DNA of 64,000 bases from Qipengyuania_C sp046254955. Its GTDB lineage: Bacteria > Pseudomonadota > Alphaproteobacteria > Sphingomonadales > Sphingomonadaceae. Shown here one piece after another: positions 34,753-43,744 of this stretch. A model generated the notes under the pieces. It worked only from the letters and a program-made list of their open reading frames with translations, made no database searches and was not told where the DNA came from. How positions within the stretch are numbered: position 1 is the stretch's first letter; each line of letters opens with the position of its first letter. The translations under genes were made by a program, and so were the position numbers. The DNA is taken from positions 186,001 to 250,000 of the forward strand of contig NZ_JBJXRG010000002.1 of NCBI RefSeq assembly GCF_046254955.1, in the 5' to 3' direction.

Positions 34753-34932
34753 CTACTTCGTCTGGGCCTCGGCGTACTTGTCGGCAACGGAGTTCATGTT
34801 CTCTTCCGACTGCTCGCCGACAGAGATGAAAGCGCCCAGCGCGGCGACCGAAACGACCGAGGCGATAATTGCGTATTCTACGGCGGTTGCGCCTGCGGTA
34901 TTGCGCATCAGATTTTTTAAGACATGCAGCAT
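34753..34932 (-). CDS. Second Flp-type pilin
   Basis: A 59-residue frame read from the ATG at 34932 to a TAG at 34753, with GGGGGA seven bases upstream. It opens MLHVLKNLMRNTAG, with ATAVEYAIIASVVS following, the same leader, cleavage glycine, Glu-Tyr pair and hydrophobic helix as the neighbour. The C-terminal half is acidic and polar (GEQSEENMNSVADKY). It is a paralogue of the first pilin; the two may form mixed or alternative fibres. Confidence 0.85.
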   Translation of the reverse strand: MLHVLKNLMRNTAGATAVEYAIIASVVSVAALGAFISVGEQSEENMNSVADKYAEAQTK

Positions 34933-35050
34933 GTTGTGTCCCCCAAATTCCCGCGATCCTATGGCAGAAAGTGGTTAGCGAGCGGTTAACTGTGCCCAGC
35001 GGTGCAACTTCACTTGGCGTTCACCTGCGCGCTGGTTATAGGCTTCGCCC

Positions 35051-35854
35051 ATGACGACTTCTTCGCGCCATCCGCTCAAGCTCGCATTGGTTGCCGGGCT
35101 CCTAGGTTCCACGCTGTTTGTTACCGGTTGCGCCCGCGGGGGCGGCGACGGTGCTGACACGGCTTACGTCGCGCGCGATGTGGAATCGCTCTATGCGGAA
35201 GCAAAGCGGCGGCTTGACCGCGGTAACACGCGGCTCGCGGCCGGCCTGTTCGATGAAGTTGAACGCCAGCATCCGTATTCGCCCTGGGCTCGCCGCGCGC
35301 AGCTGATGAGCGCCTTCAGCTACTACACTTCTCGCGATTACAACCAGGCGATCCAGAGCGCGCAGCGCTTCCTGTCGATCCACCCGGGTAACAAGGATGC
35401 GCCCTACGCCTATTATCTGATCGGGCTCTCCTATTACGAGCAGATCAGCGATGTGCAGCGCGACCAGAAAATCACCGAGCAAGCGCAGCGCGCCTTGCGC
35501 GAAGTCGATCGCCGTTTCCCGAATACCGAGTATGCTGCGGATGCGCGGCTCAAGCTCGACCTCGTGAATGATCACCTGGCCGGCAAGGAAATGGAGATCG
35601 GGCGGTTCTATGAGCGGTCGGGCAGATGGATCGCTGCCAAGCTGCGTTTCCAGAACGTGGTTTCGAACTTCCAGACCACCAGTCACGCTCCGGAAGCGCT
35701 TTTTCGCCTAACCGAGACCAGTCTTGCGCTCGGTGTGCGGGAAGAAGCGGTGAAATACGCAGCCGTACTGGGAGCGAACTATCCCGGCTCTGAGTGGTAC
35801 GAAAAGGCATATGAGCTGGTCGGCGATCACGCTGCCGGTGTCACTGCAAGCTAA
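35051..35854 (+). CDS. bamD: Outer-membrane assembly lipoprotein BamD
   Basis: A 267-residue lipoprotein of the BAM complex that inserts beta-barrel proteins. The signal peptide ends in a lipobox VTGC with Cys27 as the lipidation site. The rest forms TPR-like repeats: LYAEAKRRLDRGNTRLA, PYAYYLIGLSYYEQ, and NTEYAADARLKLDL. In alphaproteobacteria bamD is commonly followed by recN and ligA; here that order is kept but with nhaA and other genes inserted. Confidence 0.95.
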   Translation: MTTSSRHPLKLALVAGLLGSTLFVTGCARGGGDGADTAYVARDVESLYAEAKRRLDRGNTRLAAGLFDEVERQHPYSPWARRAQLMSAFSYYTSRDYNQAIQSAQRFLSIHPGNKDAPYAYYLIGLSYYEQISDVQRDQKITEQAQRALREVDRRFPNTEYAADARLKLDLVNDHLAGKEMEIGRFYERSGRWIAAKLRFQNVVSNFQTTSHAPEALFRLTETSLALGVREEAVKYAAVLGANYPGSEWYEKAYELVGDHAAGVTAS

Positions 35855-35902
35855 TTTCCGGCCCAAGGCACCTCGCGCTGTGCGGTCTTGCTCCGCAACT
35901 CG

Positions 35903-35924
35903 CAAACATTTTTGAATATGTTTG
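35903..35924. promoter_or_regulatory. Perfect 7-base inverted repeat upstream of DUF465 gene
   Basis: CAAACAT and ATGTTTG are separated by eight bases, about 180 bases upstream of the DUF465 start and 50 bases after bamD. The AT-rich dyad could be an operator or a weak terminator of bamD. No T-run follows. Confidence 0.35.
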
Positions 35925-36107
35925 AAACCAATCGGGCGGATGCGCATTTACTTATTGCGGACCGGGCCCCTCTGGCGAGCGCTGCAAAGCGTTCGTGATG
36001 TCGGACCGCATCGGATTGCCGATGCGTTGCTGACGGGTCTCCTCCTCCCTCCCGAAAGCACCATCGGCTCTCCGATCGACTTTGGCCTTCTACTAAGGAG
36101 ACTATCG

Positions 36108-36284
36108 ATGATGGCCCGACTTTATCGTTTGACCGAGATTCACCAGAAGATCGATGAGCATTTGCGGCTGGAACAGCGCAAGCGAGCACCGGATTCCCTG
36201 GAGATGACACGCCTCAAGCGTTTGAAACTCCGCATCAAGGACCGGATTCAGTGGATGCTGGCCCGCAGGGCGGCAACCGCCTGA
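36108..36284 (+). CDS. DUF465 (YdcH-like) small protein
   Basis: A 58-residue helical protein. The pattern of a charged helix followed by RAPDSLEMTRLKRLKLRIKD matches the DUF465/YdcH family, whose members end with KxxKLxxKD. The ATG at 36108 has AAGGAG seven bases upstream; a longer frame from 35922 lacks a ribosome site. No function is established. A strong rho-independent terminator follows 12 bases after the stop. Confidence 0.88.
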   Translation: MMARLYRLTEIHQKIDEHLRLEQRKRAPDSLEMTRLKRLKLRIKDRIQWMLARRAATA

Positions 36285-36295
36285 CTTGATCATAA

Positions 36296-36335
36296 GAAGG
36301 GGAGGTGCCCAAAAGGGCGCCCCCCTTCGCTTTTT
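36296..36335 (+). terminator. Rho-independent terminator after DUF465 gene
   Basis: GAAGGGGAGGTGCCC pairs with GGGCGCCCCCCTTC across an AAAA loop, and TTTTT follows two bases later (36331-36335). It closes the DUF465 transcript and insulates nhaA, which therefore needs its own promoter. Confidence 0.85.
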
Positions 36336-36370
36336 GCATTTCACTGAGTCAATCGATTACCGAGAGTTAC

Positions 36371-37594
36371 ATGGTCACTGCTATTGCCCCAATGCTTCGC
36401 GATTTTCTGAAAAAGGAAAGCGCTGCAGGCCTCATACTGATGGGGATGGCCGTGCTGGCTGTCATCGTCGCCAATTCACCCCTTGCGGCTCTGTATCGCG
36501 ATTGGCTCGCACTGCCTGTAGTTGCAGGGATTGGCGGGGCCGTAATCGATAAACCGTTGATCTTGTGGATCAACGACGGATTGATGGCGGTGTTCTTCTT
36601 CCTAGTTGGACTCGAAGTTAAGCGTGAAGTCCTCACGGGCCAGCTATCAAGCTGGCGCGCTGCTTCGCTTCCACTGGTGATGGCAGTCGGCGGGATGGCC
36701 ATCCCGGCGATCATCTTCGCAGCACTTAACTGGGGGGATCCGGTTGCCATCCGTGGTTGGGCCATCCCTGCTGCGACCGATATCGCCTTTGCGCTCGGCG
36801 TGCTCGCGCTGCTGGGAAGCCGCGTACCTGTCGCACTCAAAGCGCTCCTGCTCGCTGTCGCTGTTATCGACGATATCGGAGCAATTGCGGTAATAGCTCT
36901 TTTCTACACGGAAGGCGTGCAGACGCAGATGCTGATCGGCGCCGCCATAACACTTGCCGCGATGATTGCGCTGAACCGGGCCCGTGTCGCCGACAGCTGG
37001 CCCTACGTATTGCTGACTGTCATTTTGTGGGTATTCGTGCTGAAATCCGGCGTTCATGCAACGCTCGCGGGTGTGGCTGCGGCGATGACGATCCCGCTTG
37101 AGGCACGCGGCCAGCAACCGCTAGAGCGAATGGAGCACGCGCTTCACTACTACGTCGCTTTCCTCATCATTCCGATCTTCGGATTCGCCAACGCAGGCGT
37201 ATCACTGGCAGGCGTGTCATTTTCCGATCTACTCGCGCCGCTTCCCCTGGGGATCGCACTGGGTCTCCTGATCGGCAAGCAGCTCGGAATATTCGGCTTT
37301 GGTTGGCTGGCGATCAAGGCAGGCGTGACCGAGATGCCCGAAGAGGTGAATTGGAGGCAACTCCATGCGATGAGCCTGCTGGCAGCAATCGGGTTCACCA
37401 TGAGCCTGTTTATCGGCAATCTTGCTTTCGCTGACCCGGCATTGATCAACCAGGTGAAGATCGGGGTGCTATCCGGATCGCTTATCGCGGCTGTTACGGG
37501 ATACTTCCTGCTCAAGTCGGCATTGCCGGATCCCGCGCTTTCAACTGACCGCGCTGGACCCGACAAACAGCGCGCGCCGAGTTCATCAGGCTAG
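36371..37594 (+). CDS. nhaA: Na+/H+ antiporter NhaA
   Basis: A 407-residue inner-membrane antiporter with about twelve hydrophobic segments. The AATDIAFALGVL segment and the paired aspartates of VIDDIGAIAVIALFYT, which bind Na+ and H+ in the family, are intact. It exports sodium in exchange for protons. The ATG at 36371 avoids a longer N-terminus that would begin inside the upstream terminator. It separates bamD from recN, interrupting an otherwise common order. Confidence 0.95.
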   Translation: MVTAIAPMLRDFLKKESAAGLILMGMAVLAVIVANSPLAALYRDWLALPVVAGIGGAVIDKPLILWINDGLMAVFFFLVGLEVKREVLTGQLSSWRAASLPLVMAVGGMAIPAIIFAALNWGDPVAIRGWAIPAATDIAFALGVLALLGSRVPVALKALLLAVAVIDDIGAIAVIALFYTEGVQTQMLIGAAITLAAMIALNRARVADSWPYVLLTVILWVFVLKSGVHATLAGVAAAMTIPLEARGQQPLERMEHALHYYVAFLIIPIFGFANAGVSLAGVSFSDLLAPLPLGIALGLLIGKQLGIFGFGWLAIKAGVTEMPEEVNWRQLHAMSLLAAIGFTMSLFIGNLAFADPALINQVKIGVLSGSLIAAVTGYFLLKSALPDPALSTDRAGPDKQRAPSSSG

Positions 37595-37692
37595 AAGGTC
37601 CAAAGCGCCGGCGCGAGCTCCTGCAAATGATCCACAAAGTGCATCGTGAGATGCGGTGACGGAGCCATCGGCTTGAGCTATTACCGGATGTA

Positions 37693-39357
37693 ATGCTCAC
37701 CCGCCTGTCCATTCGCAATGTTGTTCTTATCGAGGCACTCGACCTGGACTTCTCCGGCGGTCTAGGCGTGCTTACCGGGGAGACCGGGGCGGGCAAGTCA
37801 ATCCTGCTCGACGCACTGGGGCTGGTGCTTGGAAACCGGGCCGACGGCAGCCTGATACGCGCTGGCGCGGAAAAGGCTTCGGTCACGGCCACCTTTGAAT
37901 TCGCCCATATGCCGCCAGCCGTGGCGGAGCTTCTGGAGGATTCGGGGATCGAACTGGAACCGGGCGAGGCGGTGATCTTGCGGCGTAATCTCGCAAGCGA
38001 TGGGCGCAACAAGGCCACGGTCAACGACCAACCAGTCGGTGTCGCGTTGTTGCGGCAATTGGGCGACCTACTCGTCGAGCTTCACGGCCAACATGACGAT
38101 CGCGGCTTGGTCAATCCGCGCGGTCATCGCAAGCTCCTGGACCGATTTGCGGAAATCGATTCTGCAGCTCTTGAGCGTAACTGGGCGCATTGGCACGAAG
38201 CGAGGGCGCGCCTCGATGAGGCGAGACATGAAGTCGACCAGATCCGCGAGGATCAGGACATGCTATTGGCACATCTCACAGAGCTGACCGAAATTGCGCC
38301 CCAGGCGGGAGAAGAGGCCCGCCTCGCCGAAGCACGAGCGGCAATGCAAAAGGGCGAGCGGCTAACCGAAGACCTCGACGAGCTGCGCGCGCTTTGGGAC
38401 GGTTCGGATTCACCTCTGGCAATATTGCGGAGCGCTGCGCGCAGGCTCGACCGGATTGCTCCAGAACACGAACTGCTTGCCGAAGCGCTGGCGGGCCTTG
38501 ACCGCGCGATCATCGAAGCGGGCGAAGCCGAGGACAAGCTGTCACACGCGGCGCAAGCCTTGATTCACGACCCAGAAGAACTGGATCAGGCAGAAACCCG
38601 CCTGTTTGAGCTCAGGGCGCTGGCGCGAAAGCATCGGTGCGAGGTTGACCAGCTTCCGGAGAAGATGCGTGAGATGCGCACCGCGCTTGATGCCATCGAA
38701 GGAGGCGAAGCACAGCTCGATGCGCTCGAAGCAGCAGAACGCGAAGCTGGTGATGCATTTCGCGTCCTCGCCGCAAAAGTGCATGAAGCGCGGATCTCGG
38801 GTGCCAAGAAGCTCGATAAGATGGTGGCGCAAGAGCTGGCTCCGCTGAAGCTCGACTCCGCGAAGTTTCTCACTGCGATCGAGAAACTGCCAGAGGAGCG
38901 CTGGGGCGCCCATGGTATGGACGGCGTCGAATTCATGATCTCGACCAATCCGGGTGCCGATTTCGCTCCGCTTACGAAGATTGCCAGTGGCGGTGAGCTT
39001 TCGCGCTTTATCCTGGCGCTCAAGGTTGCGCTTGCGGAGCAGGGCGGGGCGGTGACCATGATCTTCGACGAGATCGATCGCGGTGTGGGCGGCGCGGTTG
39101 CTTCAGCGATAGGCGAACGGCTCGGACGCCTGGCGGATGGCGGGCAGGTGCTCGTGGTTACGCATAGTCCGCAAGTTGCGGCGCGGGGCGGCGCGCACTA
39201 CGTGATAGCAAAATCGTCCGAAGGCACTGTGACACGAACCTCCGTCGCGCGCCTGGAAGCGGCGCAACGACAGGAAGAGATCGCCCGGATGTTGTCGGGC
39301 ACTGCGACAACTGACGAAGCCCGGGCACAAGCCGAGAAACTGATGGAGGGAGTCTAG
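37693..39357 (+). CDS. recN: DNA repair protein RecN
   Basis: A 554-residue SMC-like ATPase. The Walker A motif GETGAGKS is near residue 30, the coiled-coil arms fill the middle, and the C-terminal signature GGELSRFILALK and Walker B MIFDEID near residue 455 complete the head. It acts in double-strand break repair. I saw no alphaproteobacterial GTTC-N7-GTTC LexA box in the 100 bases upstream. Confidence 0.95.
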   Translation: MLTRLSIRNVVLIEALDLDFSGGLGVLTGETGAGKSILLDALGLVLGNRADGSLIRAGAEKASVTATFEFAHMPPAVAELLEDSGIELEPGEAVILRRNLASDGRNKATVNDQPVGVALLRQLGDLLVELHGQHDDRGLVNPRGHRKLLDRFAEIDSAALERNWAHWHEARARLDEARHEVDQIREDQDMLLAHLTELTEIAPQAGEEARLAEARAAMQKGERLTEDLDELRALWDGSDSPLAILRSAARRLDRIAPEHELLAEALAGLDRAIIEAGEAEDKLSHAAQALIHDPEELDQAETRLFELRALARKHRCEVDQLPEKMREMRTALDAIEGGEAQLDALEAAEREAGDAFRVLAAKVHEARISGAKKLDKMVAQELAPLKLDSAKFLTAIEKLPEERWGAHGMDGVEFMISTNPGADFAPLTKIASGGELSRFILALKVALAEQGGAVTMIFDEIDRGVGGAVASAIGERLGRLADGGQVLVVTHSPQVAARGGAHYVIAKSSEGTVTRTSVARLEAAQRQEEIARMLSGTATTDEARAQAEKLMEGV

Positions 39358-39371
39358 TACTCCAAGTCGAT

Positions 39372-39386
39372 CGTTCAAATTGAACG
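39372..39386. promoter_or_regulatory. 15-base palindrome downstream of recN
   Basis: CGTTCAA-A-TTGAACG is a perfect odd-length palindrome 15 bases after the recN stop and about 180 bases upstream of the small gene at 39568. Short exact palindromes of this kind are typical operator shapes; there is no T-run to make it a terminator. Confidence 0.4.
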
Positions 39387-39567
39387 GGTTTACCGACGTC
39401 ATTCAGGAAACTGCGCAAATACTAACAAATGTGAATGCGAAGATCTGTCAAAGGGGTATCTAGGCAGCGTGGCCAGAGTCGAACCTGACGTGGCCCGAGG
39501 CAGTCTCTCACTTTTCGCTCGATTTGAGCAACCCGAGACTGCGTACAATCTGGTTGGAGGGGCCCGC

Positions 39568-39765
39568 ATGAAGATTTACCGGGTGGTGCCCGCACTTAGC
39601 TCTACGGATGAGAATCCCGTGATCGAGTTTTTTGGCGATGAGCCGACAGAAGTATTCCAGTTGCTGAAAGATGCGCGACCCGATCGCCATTATCATCTGT
39701 GGGAAGGCGACCGATGCCTGGGCTTGTTGCGCAGGAATGGAAACGGTTTTTGGGAATTACGCTAG
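39568..39765 (+). CDS. Conserved-looking small hypothetical protein
   Basis: A 65-residue protein opening MKIYRVVPALSS with an acidic middle (FFGDEPTEVFQLL) and a C-terminal ending GNGFWELR. I do not recognise a family. The ATG at 39568 has GGAGG seven bases upstream; the frame extends back to 39469 without a ribosome site. It is convergent with the Crp-type regulator. Confidence 0.65.
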   Translation: MKIYRVVPALSSTDENPVIEFFGDEPTEVFQLLKDARPDRHYHLWEGDRCLGLLRRNGNGFWELR

Positions 39766-39787
39766 AGAGAAGTCCCGTTCGCGAGGC

Positions 39788-40528
39788 TTAGAAATGCTCG
39801 TCGAACCAATCCAGATCGAGATCCTCGTAACGGTTACGGAACTGGCCGATCTCCGTCAGGCGATCCCTGTCCAGGATTTCGATTTCACTCTTGTCCCGGC
39901 TTATCAGACCATCTTCATCCAAAGCGCGAAATAGGCGATTGACCTGGATCGAGGTCAAACCGATCGCCTCACCGATTTGGGTCTGTGTCAGGCCGATGTC
40001 GAATGCTTTGCCCGGATCCGGAACAGCGAGGCTGTGCCTGGCCTCGATTTCGAGGATCAGCGAAGCGAGCCGCGATTTGCCGCGCGTCCGGCCTACCGAT
40101 ACCAGTCGGTCATTCAGGATCGCGCTTTCAAGTGCTGCGAAAGTATAGAAGATCGCGGCGATCCTCGGCATGTCGGTGAAGGCTTCGATCAAATGGCGCC
40201 TGGGGAAGACGTAGATCGTCGAAGGCGCATTGACTGTGATCGTTTGCGTCGCGTGTTCGAAAGGAACGTTCGCCGTGCCGACAATGTCCCCCGCATAGTA
40301 AAGCCGCGTTATCGCCCGATCGCCGCTTGGCAATTCCAGCGACGCAAAGAGGCGCCCTTCCTCGACGATAAAGAGCTGGTCAGGTTCGTCGAAGTCTCCC
40401 GCGACGAGATCCTTGCCTGCTTCGCAAGTGACCTTCACCGAAGAAAGGTTCTCGATAACCTCTGTCTCATCCGACGTCAGGGGAGAAAGGGTGCCGTACT
40501 TCGCGAGCAAATTCTTCATGTGACTCAA
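39788..40528 (-). CDS. Crp/Fnr family transcriptional regulator
   Basis: A 246-residue regulator. An N-terminal cyclic-nucleotide-binding-type beta barrel (DQLFIVEEGRLFASLEL) spans about residues 30-120, then a long dimer helix and a C-terminal winged helix whose recognition part is LTQTQIGEAIGLTSIQVNRLFR near residues 180-200. There is no Fnr-like N-terminal cysteine cluster, so oxygen sensing through an iron-sulfur cluster is unlikely. The start may be the ATG at 40528 or the third codon later. Confidence 0.9.
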   Translation of the reverse strand: MSHMKNLLAKYGTLSPLTSDETEVIENLSSVKVTCEAGKDLVAGDFDEPDQLFIVEEGRLFASLELPSGDRAITRLYYAGDIVGTANVPFEHATQTITVNAPSTIYVFPRRHLIEAFTDMPRIAAIFYTFAALESAILNDRLVSVGRTRGKSRLASLILEIEARHSLAVPDPGKAFDIGLTQTQIGEAIGLTSIQVNRLFRALDEDGLISRDKSEIEILDRDRLTEIGQFRNRYEDLDLDWFDEHF

Positions 40529-40623
40529 ATACCCCGTAAAGCAACGACTTGGGAACTTAGCAAATGCTAGTTTGGAAGTCGAAGGTAGACTTTGTGTCGG
40601 ACGAAAACGCTTTGCCTATCTCT

Positions 40624-41118
40624 TCAATCTGCGTGTTCTTCGCGGATGCTGAGGTAGATCAACACGCTCATGCCCATCGCTCCGTAAAAGAACGAGCCGT
40701 AGAACGGACCTTCGCCCAATGGCATCTGCCACAGTTGATATCCGGCGACTGCCAGCCCCTGGAACAGGCCCCACCAGTTGATCACCGCGCAGCCCATCCC
40801 GATCTTGCCCCAGCGCTTTGCAGCCGCAAACTCGACCGCAGCGCCGTTCCGCGCGCGCCACATGGCCCAACCGCCGTACAAGCCCAGCAATCCTGCGGCG
40901 AATTCGAGCGCGAACACCAGCACCATCGCCGGGTAAATCAGGATGGCTGGCGGTACCGGCAGCAGCGTGACCGGATAGGCCTCCTGGTCGGCATGGCTGG
41001 TGGTGTAGACGAAGAAATCGAAAGCCTGCGGTAGGTTGGCGATGTTGTGCAGGACATAGAGCAGAGCCATCAGCCCCACGCTCGCCGTAATCAGAGCCTT
41101 GAGAATACGATCGGTCAT
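40624..41118 (-). CDS. DUF2165 family small integral membrane protein
   Basis: A 164-residue protein with four hydrophobic segments, beginning RILKALITASVGLMALLYVLHN, which matches the DUF2165 family. The ATG at 41118 has a GGGGGAAG site upstream; the longer frame to 41163 lacks one. Function is unknown. It is divergent from ligA, with 59 bases between the starts. Confidence 0.86.
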   Translation of the reverse strand: MTDRILKALITASVGLMALLYVLHNIANLPQAFDFFVYTTSHADQEAYPVTLLPVPPAILIYPAMVLVFALEFAAGLLGLYGGWAMWRARNGAAVEFAAAKRWGKIGMGCAVINWWGLFQGLAVAGYQLWQMPLGEGPFYGSFFYGAMGMSVLIYLSIREEHAD

Positions 41119-41177
41119 GTGAATCTTCCCCCAATGCGCACTTTTCCCCGCACGCATGCTCATGCATAGCTGAGTCG

Positions 41178-43241
41178 ATGGGAATCGAGCAAATCTCCGA
41201 AGCCGAGGCGGCTAATGAGCTGATGCGGCTGGCAAAGCAAATCGCGCATCATAACCGGCTTTACCACGCGAATGACGATCCGGAGATTACCGACCAGGAA
41301 TTCGATGCGCTCGTACGCCGCAATGCGGAGCTGGAAGAGGCTTTCCCGCATCTGGCGCGCGAGGACTCGCCCAGCAAAGCGGTCGGCCATGAAATCGCGG
41401 CATCGGCGCTAAGCAAAGTGCAGCATGAGGTTCGCATGATGAGCCTCGACAACGCCTTCGACGACAATGAACTGGCGGAATTTTCCGCGCGGGTCAGGCG
41501 CTTCCTCAACTTGGCCGAAGACGAGCCGGTTGCCTTCACGGCTGAAGACAAGATCGACGGACTCTCGTGCTCGCTGCGGTATGAAAGCGGCAAGCTTGTC
41601 CGGGCGGCAACGCGCGGTGACGGACAAGTGGGCGAGGATGTTACCGCGAATGTCCGCCATATCGCCGATATCCCGCAGGAGCTGGCCGGGAACGTGCCGG
41701 AAGTCTTCGAAGTGCGCGGCGAAGTTTACATGTCGAAAGCGGATTTTGCTGCGCTCAATGCTGCGCAGCAGGAAGCGGGCGGCAAGCTCTTCGCTAATCC
41801 GCGCAATGCCGCCGCTGGATCGCTGCGGCAGAAGGACGCGAATGTGACGCGAGAGCGCCCGCTGAAGTTCTGGGCGCATGGCTGGGGCGCGGCGAGCGAA
41901 GTCCTAGGCGAAACGCAAGTCGACGTGGTGCGCATGATCGAAGGCTGGGGATTGCCAATATCGCCGCTGTTCAAGCGCTGCGAAACGCTTGAGGAAATGC
42001 TGCAACATTATCGCACAATTTCCGAAGCGCGCGAGCAGCTACCCTACGAAATCGACGGGGTGGTATACAAGGTCGACCGGCTCGACTGGCAGGAGCGGCT
42101 TGGCTTCGTCGCCAAGGCTCCGCGCTGGGCAATCGCGCGCAAGTTCCCCGCCGAACAGGCCGAGACCACGCTTGAAGCGATCGACATTCAGGTCGGCCGG
42201 ACTGGCAAGCTGACACCTGTGGGAAGGCTCGCACCCGTGCTGGTTGGCGGGGTCACCGTCACCAACGTCACTTTGCATAATCGCGACGAGATCGCACGGC
42301 TCGGCGTGCGTCCGGGTGACCGGATTGTCGTCCAGCGCGCGGGAGATGTGATTCCGCAGGTGGTCGAGAATCTCACCCGCGATGTTGAGCGTGAGCCGTT
42401 TGTATTTCCCGATGCCTGCCCTGAATGCGGCAGCGAAGCCGTCGCCGAGGAGGGCGAGGTTGACGTGCGGTGCACCGGAGGATTGATCTGTCCGGCGCAG
42501 CGCACCGAGCGGCTCAAGCATTTTGTCAGCCGCGGCGCGCTCGACATCGAGGGGCTCGGCGAGAAGACCATCGACCAGTTCTTTGCCTTGGGCTGGCTTG
42601 AAAGCCCGGCGGACATCTTCCGCCTGAAGGACCGACAAGATGACATCCTTGCGCAGGAGGGCTGGAAGGAAAAATCGGTCGAGAACTTGCTTGCCAGCGT
42701 TGAAGCCAAGCGCGAACCCGACGCGGCGCGCCTGCTGTTCGGGCTGGGTATCCGCCATGTCGGCGCGGTGACTGCGCGTGATTTGATGAAGAATTTTCAC
42801 GAGCTACCAACACTGCGCGTAATTGCGCAGGAAGCGCATGCGGGCGACGAAGAGGCCCAGGCCGCGCTTACCTCGATTGACGGTATCGGCTCGGCAGTCG
42901 TGGGCGCGCTCGGCGATTTCTTCCACGAGGAGCACAACGTCCAAGTCTGGGAGGATTTGCTCTCGCAAGTCTCGCCGCCGCCCTATGTGGTCGAAACCAA
43001 AGACAGCGCTGTAGCGGGCAAAACGGTGGTGTTTACCGGCAAGCTCGAGACCATGAGCCGCGACGAGGCTAAGGCGCAGGCCGAGCGATTGGGCGCCAAG
43101 GCCTCCGGATCGGTCAGCGCCAAGACCGATCTGCTGGTGGCGGGACCAGGCGCTGGATCGAAGCTCAAGAAGGCTGCCGAGCTCGGCATTGAGGTGATCG
43201 ACGAAGCGGGCTGGGCCGAAATTGTGGCCGCAGCGGGATGA
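41178..43241 (+). CDS. ligA: NAD-dependent DNA ligase
   Basis: A 687-residue LigA of standard length. The adenylated lysine is Lys125 in KIDG; a four-cysteine zinc finger (CPECGS and, later, CTGGLICP) lies near residues 414-440, followed by helix-hairpin-helix repeats and a C-terminal BRCT domain (KTVVFTGKLETMSRDE). It seals nicks using NAD+ and releases NMN. Its stop overlaps the next gene as ATGA. Confidence 0.97.
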   Translation: MGIEQISEAEAANELMRLAKQIAHHNRLYHANDDPEITDQEFDALVRRNAELEEAFPHLAREDSPSKAVGHEIAASALSKVQHEVRMMSLDNAFDDNELAEFSARVRRFLNLAEDEPVAFTAEDKIDGLSCSLRYESGKLVRAATRGDGQVGEDVTANVRHIADIPQELAGNVPEVFEVRGEVYMSKADFAALNAAQQEAGGKLFANPRNAAAGSLRQKDANVTRERPLKFWAHGWGAASEVLGETQVDVVRMIEGWGLPISPLFKRCETLEEMLQHYRTISEAREQLPYEIDGVVYKVDRLDWQERLGFVAKAPRWAIARKFPAEQAETTLEAIDIQVGRTGKLTPVGRLAPVLVGGVTVTNVTLHNRDEIARLGVRPGDRIVVQRAGDVIPQVVENLTRDVEREPFVFPDACPECGSEAVAEEGEVDVRCTGGLICPAQRTERLKHFVSRGALDIEGLGEKTIDQFFALGWLESPADIFRLKDRQDDILAQEGWKEKSVENLLASVEAKREPDAARLLFGLGIRHVGAVTARDLMKNFHELPTLRVIAQEAHAGDEEAQAALTSIDGIGSAVVGALGDFFHEEHNVQVWEDLLSQVSPPPYVVETKDSAVAGKTVVFTGKLETMSRDEAKAQAERLGAKASGSVSAKTDLLVAGPGAGSKLKKAAELGIEVIDEAGWAEIVAAAG

Positions 43242-43744
43242 GCCTGCTGGCCGAACTCCACCCGCAGGCGCTGCGTATTGCCGCGCTCCTGCGCCGGCGC
43301 GAAGAGAAGGTGGCAGTGGCCGATGGGGCTACGGGTGGATTGCTGGCGGCGAGCCTTCTCACCGTACCCGGTGCGCTTGATTTCTTCGTTGGGGGAGGGG
43401 TGGTCTATTCACTCCGTGCCCGCGACGTGCTGTTCGATCTTCCGCGCGAGGCGTACAGAGGCATGCGCGGGACAAGTGAGGAGTATGCGGTGCTCCAGGC
43501 CCGCGCGATTCGCGATAACTTCGGCGCCGATTGGGGCCTGGCCGAAAGCGGCTCGGTCGGGGGGTCGACCCATCCCACCGGCGCTCCCGCCGGACGGAGC
43601 TGCGCCGCCGTGGCCGGCCCGCATGGTGAGTGGACGCAGGTCACCGAAACGAGCCTCGACGACCGCATCGCCAATATGGAGGCGTTCGCGCGGGCGACGC
43701 TTGGGCTTCTCGAGCAAACGCTCGAAGCTCAGTCCATCACATAG
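43238..43744 (+). CDS. CinA C-terminal-domain (PncC-like) protein, active Ser not conserved
   Basis: A 168-residue single-domain CinA/PncC relative. PncC deamidates nicotinamide mononucleotide, the product LigA makes, so the ATGA overlap with ligA makes metabolic sense. However, the catalytic ESCTGG motif reads DGATGG at 29-34, with Gly in place of the serine and Asp for Glu. The protein may be inactive, may use another residue, or may do something else. It overlaps the convergent enoyl-CoA hydratase by 16 bases. Confidence 0.82.
   Translation: MSLLAELHPQALRIAALLRRREEKVAVADGATGGLLAASLLTVPGALDFFVGGGVVYSLRARDVLFDLPREAYRGMRGTSEEYAVLQARAIRDNFGADWGLAESGSVGGSTHPTGAPAGRSCAAVAGPHGEWTQVTETSLDDRIANMEAFARATLGLLEQTLEAQSIT

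Noticed and set aside
37595..37692. LexA (SOS) box upstream of recN
   Set aside because: No GTTC-N7-GTTC or GAAC-N7-GAAC pattern found in the gap.
40558..40570. Short dyad TAGCA-AA-TGCTA upstream of the Crp-type gene
   Set aside because: Five-base arms are expected by chance in 64 kb; no further support.
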